From Elusimicrobiota bacterium (GTDB lineage Bacteria; Elusimicrobiota; Elusimicrobia; Elusimicrobiales; UBA9959): a stretch of DNA of 56,741 nucleotides. Position numbers and translations under genes: made by a program. The stretch is taken from positions 26,458 to 83,198 of the forward strand of contig DMXM01000034.1 in the NCBI GenBank assembly GCA_003482905.1. Reading direction: 5' to 3'. The notes beneath the pieces were generated by a model. The model saw nothing but the letters and a program-made list of their open reading frames with translations, made no database searches and was not told the origin of the DNA. How positions within the stretch are numbered: position 1 is the stretch's first letter; each line of letters opens with the position of its first letter. Of the stretch, positions 49,481 through 56,741 are shown piece after piece.

Positions 49481-51034
49481 ATGATCAAGACCATTATTAA
49501 AAAAGGCGCCTATTTCGATTCGGTCTCGCTGATGCAGGTTGCCAAGGCGCTTAACGCCGTAGCGGGCGTTATCGACTCCGCCGTGGTGATGGCCACGCGG
49601 GAGAACAAGGGCATAATAAAAGCTTCCGGTCTGCTTACCCAGGAAATACTCAAGGCCGGGGACAGCGACCTGGCCATAGCCGTCAGCGCGCGCACCCCCG
49701 AGGCGGCAGAAGCCGCGTTAAAAGCCGCCGACGAGCTGCTCAATAAAAAACCGGCCCAGGCGCAGGCCGGGACGGACCGCAGGGCCGCCGGCCTGGACGA
49801 CGCCGTTAAGACCCTGGAGGGCGCCAATCTCGCCGTTATTTCCGTGGCGGGCCGTTTTGCCGGGGCGCTGGCCGCCGAGTGCCTGGCGAAGGACCTGAAC
49901 GTGATGATTTTTTCCGACAACGTCCCGGTAGAGACCGAGGTCGCCCTGAAGAAGGCTGCGCTGAAAAAGGGCCTGCTGGTGATGGGGCCGGACTGCGGCA
50001 CGGCCATCATAAACGGCGCGCCCATAGCTTTCGCCAATTCCGTGCGCCGCGGGAATATCGGCGTGGTGGCGGCTTCCGGCACCGGTCTGCAGGAAGTGAC
50101 CACCCTTATCTCCAACGAAGGCGCGGGAATTTCCCAGGCCATAGGCACCGGTTCGCGCGACGTGAAAATAGAGGTGGGGGCGCTGACCCTTATCCAAGCG
50201 TTAAAAATGCTGGCGGCCGACCCCGGCACCGAAGTGCTCCTGGTTGTTTCCAAGCCCCCCCACCCGGCGATACTTAAAAAGATAACCGCCGAAATTAAGA
50301 AGATAGAAAAGCCGGTGGTGGCCGTTTTTCTGGGCGGGGAAATAAAAGAAAAGATAAAAGAGAATTTTTATCCGGCCCGGACGCTGGAGGAGGCCGCCTA
50401 CAAGGCCGTCTGTCTTTCCAAGGGCTGGAAGCTGGGGAAGGCGCGCGAAATAATTTACGACATGAACCTCAAGGCCGAGGAACTGGCAAAACGGGAAGCG
50501 GCGAAGAAAAAGAAATCCTCCTGCCTGCGCGGGCTTTTCTCAGGCGGCACCTTCGTCAGCGAGGCCCAGGTGATATTGCCCGAGCTGACCGGCAAAGTGT
50601 TTTCCAACGCCCCGCTCGATAAAAAGTTCAAGCTGAAGGATTCCCTGAAGCTCTCCGGCCACGCCGTTATAGATATGGGCGAGGACGAGTTTACAGTGGG
50701 CCGCCCGCACCCGATGATAGACTTCAGCCTGCGCAATAAGATGATCATCTCGGAGGCCAAAAAGCCGGAGGTTTCCGTGCTGCTGCTGGACCTGGTGCTG
50801 GGCTACGGCGCCAACCTGCGGCCGCTGCAGGATATTCTCCCGGCGATAGTGGAGGCCTTTATCCAGAACAGGGAGCTGTCCATTGTGACCTCGGTGACCG
50901 GCACTGAGACCGACCCGCAGGCCAGGTTTAAAGTTGTAAAAGGCCTTGAGGCCGCGGGCGTAATAGTGATGCCTTCTAATGCCGGGGCCTGCCGCCTGGC
51001 CGGTGAAATTATCCGCCTGGCGGCTAAGAAATAA
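49481..51034 (+). CDS. allF: AllF-like (FdrA) subunit of oxamate carbamoyltransferase
   Basis: A 517-residue FdrA-family protein with an acyl-CoA-synthetase-like fold. The N-terminal domain (IIKKGAYFDSVSLMQVAKAL) is followed by a Rossmann-like core with VMGPDCGTAII, IGVVAASGTGLQEVTTLI and GISQAIGTGSRDVK. The C-terminal domain has DLVLGYGANLRPLQDI and SVTGTETDPQARF. The start is placed at MIKTIIKKG after an AAGGA site; a nine-codon extension inside allH is less likely. A Lys-rich linker (EAAKKKKSSCLRG) separates the two halves. FdrA homologues occur in other ureide pathways, but the neighbouring AllG and AllH make this assignment firm. Confidence 0.88.
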   Translation: MIKTIIKKGAYFDSVSLMQVAKALNAVAGVIDSAVVMATRENKGIIKASGLLTQEILKAGDSDLAIAVSARTPEAAEAALKAADELLNKKPAQAQAGTDRRAAGLDDAVKTLEGANLAVISVAGRFAGALAAECLAKDLNVMIFSDNVPVETEVALKKAALKKGLLVMGPDCGTAIINGAPIAFANSVRRGNIGVVAASGTGLQEVTTLISNEGAGISQAIGTGSRDVKIEVGALTLIQALKMLAADPGTEVLLVVSKPPHPAILKKITAEIKKIEKPVVAVFLGGEIKEKIKENFYPARTLEEAAYKAVCLSKGWKLGKAREIIYDMNLKAEELAKREAAKKKKSSCLRGLFSGGTFVSEAQVILPELTGKVFSNAPLDKKFKLKDSLKLSGHAVIDMGEDEFTVGRPHPMIDFSLRNKMIISEAKKPEVSVLLLDLVLGYGANLRPLQDILPAIVEAFIQNRELSIVTSVTGTETDPQARFKVVKGLEAAGVIVMPSNAGACRLAGEIIRLAAKK

Positions 51035-51046
51035 AAGGAAGATCCC

Positions 51047-52441
51047 ATGAAACTTTTTGAGAGTGAACTGAAGGTTGTGAATATCGGGCTCGAATCATTC
51101 AGACAGGGGCTTACCGATTGCGGCGTTAAAAGCGTGCAGGCGCAGTTCAAGCCGCCGCTGAGCTCCGAGGCCGCGCTTTTCGCCGGGACGGCTAAATACT
51201 CTGCGCGCATAAACAAGGCCAACGAAAAAGCGCTGGCCCGCGTTCTGGAGGCTAAGCCGGCGCTGGTGGGCATGGGCGTGGCGCTGGCCGTTATCCCCGG
51301 CATGAAGCGTGACCTCATTCTGCACGCGGGCCCGCCGGTGACCTGGGAACGGATGTGCGGCCCTATGCGCGGCGGCATTATGGCGGCGCTGATGTACGAA
51401 GGCCTGGCGAAGACCCCGAAGCAGGCCGAAAAACTCGCGGCTTCCGGCAAGATAAAATACGCGCCCTGCCATGAACACAACGCCGTCGGCCCGATGGCCG
51501 GTATAATTTCGGCTTCCATGCCGGTGTTTATCGTAAAGAACGAGGCGGCCGGCAATTACGCCTACGCCACGCAGAACGAGGGGCTGGGCAAGGTGCTGCG
51601 CTACGGCGCTTACTCCCCCGAGGTTATAGAGCGCCTGAAGTGGATGGAAACCGCGCTTTACCCGACGCTGAACGCGGCCATAGCGTACCTGGGCCGCATC
51701 GACCTGAAGACCATTGTGGCGCAGGCGCTGCATATGGGCGACGAGGTGCATAACCGCAACAGGGCGGGCACTTCACTTTTCTACCGGGCCATCGCGCCCG
51801 CGGTCATTAAGACCTGCCGCGACACCGCTACGGCGGCCAAGGTGCTGGAGTTCATAAACGGCAACGATCATTTCTTTCTGAACCTTTCCATGGCTCTGTC
51901 CAAGGCTTCGCTGGATGCGGGGCGCGGTGTGAAGGATTCCAGCCTGGTGGTGGTGATGGCCAGGAACGGCACGGACTTCGGCGTGCAGTTGTCGGGCACC
52001 GGTGACAGGTGGTTCACCGGGCCGGCGCAGGTGCCGGACGCGCTTTATTTCCCCGGCTATACCAAGGCTGACGCTAACCCGGATATCGGGGACTCGGCTA
52101 TTACGGAGACCAACGGTTTGGGCGGCTTCGCCATAGCGGCGGCGCCGGCTATCGTGCAGTTCGTTGGCGGCACGGCAGAGGACGCGGTGAACTACACGCT
52201 GGCCATGTACGAAATTACCGTGGGAGAGAACAACATCTACAAGATCCCCTACCTCAACTTCCGCGGCACGCCCACGGGAATAGACGTTATCAAGGTGGCC
52301 CGCACCGGCATCCTCCCCTTCATAGACACCGGCGTGGCCCACAAAAACGCCGGCATAGGCCAGGTAGGCGCCGGAGTCCTCAGCGCCCCCCCCGAGCCTT
52401 TCGCCAAAGCCTTCGAACACTTCGCCAGGAATCTGAAGTAG
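51047..52441 (+). CDS. allG: AllG-like (DUF1116) subunit of oxamate carbamoyltransferase
   Basis: A 464-residue DUF1116 protein (E. coli YlbE, now AllG). Recognisable family parts: VVNIGLESFRQGL near the start, GPPVTWERMCGPMRGGIMAA near residue 105, CHEHNAVGPMAGIIS, AQALHMGDEVHNRNRAGTSL near residue 225, and the C-terminal NFRGTPTGIDVIKVARTG followed by DTGVAHKNAGIGQVGAG. It lies 12 nt after allF and is the last gene of the island. In E. coli the next gene is a carbamate kinase (allK), which recovers ATP from carbamoyl phosphate; here the operon ends without one. Confidence 0.88.
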   Translation: MKLFESELKVVNIGLESFRQGLTDCGVKSVQAQFKPPLSSEAALFAGTAKYSARINKANEKALARVLEAKPALVGMGVALAVIPGMKRDLILHAGPPVTWERMCGPMRGGIMAALMYEGLAKTPKQAEKLAASGKIKYAPCHEHNAVGPMAGIISASMPVFIVKNEAAGNYAYATQNEGLGKVLRYGAYSPEVIERLKWMETALYPTLNAAIAYLGRIDLKTIVAQALHMGDEVHNRNRAGTSLFYRAIAPAVIKTCRDTATAAKVLEFINGNDHFFLNLSMALSKASLDAGRGVKDSSLVVVMARNGTDFGVQLSGTGDRWFTGPAQVPDALYFPGYTKADANPDIGDSAITETNGLGGFAIAAAPAIVQFVGGTAEDAVNYTLAMYEITVGENNIYKIPYLNFRGTPTGIDVIKVARTGILPFIDTGVAHKNAGIGQVGAGVLSAPPEPFAKAFEHFARNLK

Positions 52442-52467
52442 AAGACGGACCGCAGGATAGCCCAGTC

Positions 52468-52604
52468 GGGGCCTGCCAGGGGGACCGGAACGCAAAACCG
52501 GCGTCGCGCACACCGTGCGCGCGCCTGCCCGTCTCGGCCCTCGCGCTTATGCAAGCTCGGGCCTCCGACAGGCTTTTGCTAACCCGGTCCCCCCGTCAGG
52601 CCCC
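52468..52604 (+). repeat. Structured 3' repeat, copy R3 (after allG)
   Basis: A 137-nt element starting 26 nt after the allG stop, same orientation. Outer arms 52468-52488 and 52584-52604 pair at 19 of 21 positions. It shares GGAACGCAAAA, CACACCGTG and TTTTGCT with R1 and R2 but lacks about 25 internal bases. Its hairpin 52505-52521 (CGCGCAC-ACC-GTGCGCG) differs from that of R1 by compensating changes on both sides. Together with the leader described next, it fills the 462-nt gene-free stretch 52442-52903. Confidence 0.8.
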
Positions 52605-52810
52605 TCCGTATTCTGAGTAGAGTGGTATTCGCAGCCGGAATAGGTGGAGGGGTGACGCACGGGCCGGCTTTTCGGGCCAGCCGCGTAAGGTGAACGGCAG
52701 GTTTACATCTCGCCAGCCTAGCAGGGGATGGGTGGAGCGGCTGGACCGGGAAGGCGGTCCGGGCGGCAGGACCCCGAACTTGCATTCGGCGGCCTAACCC
52801 TCCATTTTCC

Positions 52811-52839
52811 TTGTAATTCTGGGGCTGAATTGCTAATAT
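52811..52839 (+). promoter_or_regulatory. Possible promoter of rimP-nusA-infB
   Basis: TTGTAA (52811-52816) and TAATAT (52834-52839) are spaced by 17 nt in the only AT-rich patch of the gap. Transcription would start just before the terminator-like hairpin at 52851. Confidence 0.45.
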
Positions 52840-52850
52840 ATATATGGAAG

Positions 52851-52877
52851 GTGGCTGAAGTTCAGCCGCTTTTTTTT
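52851..52877 (+). terminator. Terminator-like hairpin with eight Ts before rimP
   Basis: GTGGCTG (52851-52857), loop AAGTT, CAGCCGC (52863-52869) and then TTTTTTTT (52870-52877). It is a textbook intrinsic terminator. It lies 26 nt before rimP and so either ends an upstream transcript or attenuates the rimP operon. Confidence 0.85.
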
Positions 52878-52903
52878 GTATCGGGCGCGATTTTGAGGGA
52901 TAT

Positions 52904-53368
52904 ATGGATAAGGCGAAGATAGAGACCGAAGTGGAGAACGTACTGGCCCAGACCGGTTTTGAGCTGGTGGACCTGAAGGTGGCCAGCCATAACGGCAAGC
53001 CGCTGCTGCAGATCTTTGTGGACAGGGAAACCGGCGGCGTGCTGCTGGACGACTGCGGCGCCTTGAGCGAGAAGATAGGCGAATACCTGGACGCCAACAA
53101 TATTTACGAGAACGGCTACTTCCTGGAAGTTTCCTCCCCGGGCGTGGACCGCGTGGTGAAGAAGGAAAAAGATTTCAAACGCTTCGCGGGCCAGCAGATC
53201 AAGGTCCGCCTTAAGCGCCCGGTGAACGGTTCGCGCGTGTACTACGGCAACATCACCGGGTTTGAAAACGGGCAGGTGCTCCTGTCCGGCGACTTAAAAT
53301 TCAGCCTTGAGGATATCGACGAAGCCCGGCTTAACCCGGCGGACGAAGAGATCTTCAAGCGAAAATAA
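52904..53368 (+). CDS. rimP: RimP, ribosome maturation factor
   Basis: A 154-residue factor for 30S assembly. The N-terminal domain has LVDLKVASHNGKPLLQIFVD, then GGVLLDDCGALSEKIGEYLD, and the core EVSSPGVDRVVKKEKDFKRF is diagnostic (SSPGLDRPL in other species). A C-terminal SH3-like domain follows. GAGGG precedes the ATG. The rimP-nusA-infB order is widely conserved. Confidence 0.95.
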   Translation: MDKAKIETEVENVLAQTGFELVDLKVASHNGKPLLQIFVDRETGGVLLDDCGALSEKIGEYLDANNIYENGYFLEVSSPGVDRVVKKEKDFKRFAGQQIKVRLKRPVNGSRVYYGNITGFENGQVLLSGDLKFSLEDIDEARLNPADEEIFKRK

Positions 53369-53384
53369 CACAGGGGTAAAGAAA

Positions 53385-54717
53385 ATGACCACAAACAAGG
53401 AACAGAAGAACAAATCAGACCTTTTACTGGCGCTCGAACAGCTGGAGCGCGAGAAGAACATAAAGCGCGAGGACGTGTTCAAGACCATCACCGACTCGCT
53501 GGTGAGCGCGCTGCGCAAATATTTCGGCAAGACCGCCCAGATCATGGCCGGCATCGACCCCGAGACCGGCGACATGGCCGGCTTCCTGGTAAAGAAGGTC
53601 TCCGAGACCGTGGTAACCCCGGAACTGGAAATAACCCTGGCCGAAGCCCAGAAGCACCAGCCGGACGCCAAGATGGGCGACGACGTGCACATCCCTGTGC
53701 CCATACAGGATTTCTCCCGCATAGCGGCCCAGACCGCCAAGCAGGTGCTGATCCAGAAGATCCGCGAGATCGAGAAGGTCCGCGTCTACGACGAATATAA
53801 GCCCCGCGAAGGCGAGGTCGTCACCGGCCTGGTCCACCATGTGGCCGGCCGCGACATATTCGTGGACCTGGGCAAGGCCGAAGCCATCCTCCCCTTCTCC
53901 GAACAGATCCGCCGCGAGCATTTCAGCGTGAACCAGCGCGTGCGCGCCATCATCCACCGCGTGGACAAAGAGAACAAGGGCCTCCAGATAGTCCTCTCCC
54001 GCGCCTCCGGCAATTTCCTTAAAGCGCTGTTCGAGGCCGAAGTGCCCGAAATAGCCGAGAAGGTCATAGAGATCGTGGACGTGGTCCGCGACCCCGGTTT
54101 CCGCGCCAAGGTGCTGGTGCGCAGCAATTCCCCCAAGGTGGACCCCGTGGGCGCCTGCGTTGGCATCCGCGGTTCCCGCATCCGCGTCATTATGAGCGAG
54201 CTTGCCAACGAGAAGATAGACCTTATCCCCTATATAGAGGACACGCTCACCATGATAGCCAAGTCCTTCTCCCCCGCCACGGTCAGCTCCGTGAAGATCC
54301 TGGATAAAGAGAACAAGCGGGCGCAGATCATCGTCCCCGACGACCAGCTAGCCATGGCGATAGGCCGCGAGGGCCAGAACATCCGCCTCGCCAGCCGCCT
54401 GACCGGCTGGGAGATAGAGGTGAAGTCCGAGGGCCAGCGCTCCGAGGATAACAAGCGGACCACCGACATGGCCATGCAGGACCTCCTTAAGATCGACGGC
54501 ATCGGCGCGAAGGTGGCCGAGACCCTGATAACCATGAACGTGCTGGACATCCGCACCGTGGCCGGCCTCACCGAGGAAGAGCTCTGCTCTCTCGAGGGCA
54601 TTGGCGAGAAGACCGCGCAGAAGATCATAGCCGGGGCCAAGAAATTTATTGAAGAGAACCCCAACTACGGGCAGGCTGCCGCGCAGGAAGAAGCTACAAA
54701 GACCGAAGAGGTGAAAA

Positions 54718-54746
<29 letters not shown>
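53385..54746 (+). CDS. nusA: NusA, transcription termination/antitermination factor
   Basis: Binds RNA polymerase and nascent RNA, controlling pausing, termination and antitermination. The 453-residue product starts MTTNKEQKNKSDLLLALEQL. Domains: NusA-N (about 1-130, with EREKNIKREDVFKTITDSL), S1 (about 140-205, GEVVTGLVHHVAGRDIFVDL), two KH domains (VDPVGACVGIRGSRI and AIGREGQNIRLASRL), and one C-terminal helix-hairpin-helix region (LCSLEGIGEKTAQKI), ending in an acidic tail. The upstream frame extension of 26 codons lies inside rimP. Its end overlaps infB by 29 nt. Confidence 0.95.

Positions 54747-56741
<1,995 letters not shown>

Larger units (their letters stand above)
52621..52877 (+). 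ncRNA. Candidate structured RNA or leader upstream of rimP
   Basis: A gene-free segment with several possible stems: 52661-52681 (GGCCGGC with GCCAGCC), 52742-52759 (GGACCG with CGGTCC), 52773-52788 (CCGAA with TTCGG), and a longer-range pair CCAGCCGC (52676-52683) with GCGGCTGG (52736-52743) that competes with two of them. It ends in a hairpin plus T-run. I cannot match it to RNase P RNA, tmRNA, SRP RNA, a tRNA or a riboswitch class I know. It may be a small RNA gene or a regulatory leader. GC-rich DNA makes chance hairpins common, so the evidence is limited. Confidence 0.3.

Noticed and set aside
52621..52850. tRNA, RNase P RNA, tmRNA or SRP RNA gene upstream of rimP (E. coli has a tRNA-fMet gene there)
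   Set aside because: No GTTCGA T-loop, no GAGGAAAGTCCGG, no GGTTCGA-CCA end and no GGAAG-AGCAG core was found on either strand.

Overview
The window is GC-rich, densely packed bacterial DNA carrying mostly universal housekeeping genes and no phage, transposase, CRISPR array, rRNA or tRNA that I can see. The host has a Gram-negative style envelope with an outer-membrane beta-barrel protein, a heptose-precursor isomerase and a lipoprotein. Its MurE has the DNPR motif expected for meso-DAP peptidoglycan. It makes isoprenoids by the MEP pathway (dxr, ispG) and has an archaeal/eukaryotic-type prolyl-tRNA synthetase. Gene content and order suggest a high-GC member of Elusimicrobiota or a related deep-branching phylum; this is inference from recall, not a computed placement.

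Layout: (1) 1-2.2 kb, minus strand: secreted S1-type protease and an Ldh_2-family NAD(P) dehydrogenase. (2) 2.3-13.8 kb, minus: division and cell wall cluster mraZ-rsmH-(56-aa ORF)-ftsL-ftsI-murE-murF-mraY-murD-ftsW-murG, read from a near-consensus promoter followed by phased GTGG repeats that look like a MraZ operator. (3) 13.9-23.9 kb, minus: rpmH-rnpA-yidD-yidC-jag-mnmE-(YIP1-like)-mnmG-rsmG, then a membrane protein and a metallopeptidase. (4) 24-27.6 kb, plus: recO, glyQ, glyS. (5) 27.6-31 kb: a convergent junction with two large structured repeats, then an outer-membrane protein and nadE on the minus strand. (6) 31-41.5 kb, plus: rpsB-tsf-pyrH-gmhA-frr-uppS-cdsA-dxr-rseP-ispG-proS. (7) 41.6-52.4 kb, plus: an accessory catabolic island between proS and rimP. 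(8) 52.6-56.7 kb, plus: a structured leader, then rimP-nusA-infB (infB runs off the end).

The catabolic island encodes a cyclase-family metal-dependent amidohydrolase, a three-subunit molybdenum hydroxylase of the xanthine dehydrogenase family (FAD, 2Fe-2S and Mo subunits), a nitrilase-superfamily C-N hydrolase, and homologues of all three subunits of the oxamate carbamoyltransferase AllH-AllF-AllG. A coherent hypothesis is anaerobic breakdown of a purine or other N-heterocycle: hydroxylation, hydrolytic opening, amide hydrolysis, then phosphorolysis of a carbamoyl compound to carbamoyl phosphate for ATP. No carbamate kinase is in the window. A lipoprotein gene and an internally deleted AlbA-type regulator gene sit between the 2Fe-2S and Mo subunit genes.

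The most unusual signal is a family of 137-162 nt repeats at three loci (27823-27978, 47679-47840, 52468-52604). Each lies 5-26 nt after a stop codon and in the same orientation as the preceding gene. They share core boxes, but the outer stems differ in sequence and remain self-complementary, and one internal hairpin shows compensatory changes. This looks like a 3'-UTR structured RNA or a small mobile element. Apparent leaderless promoters (rpmH, recO, nadE) are a second pattern. Promoter and terminator calls are by eye.
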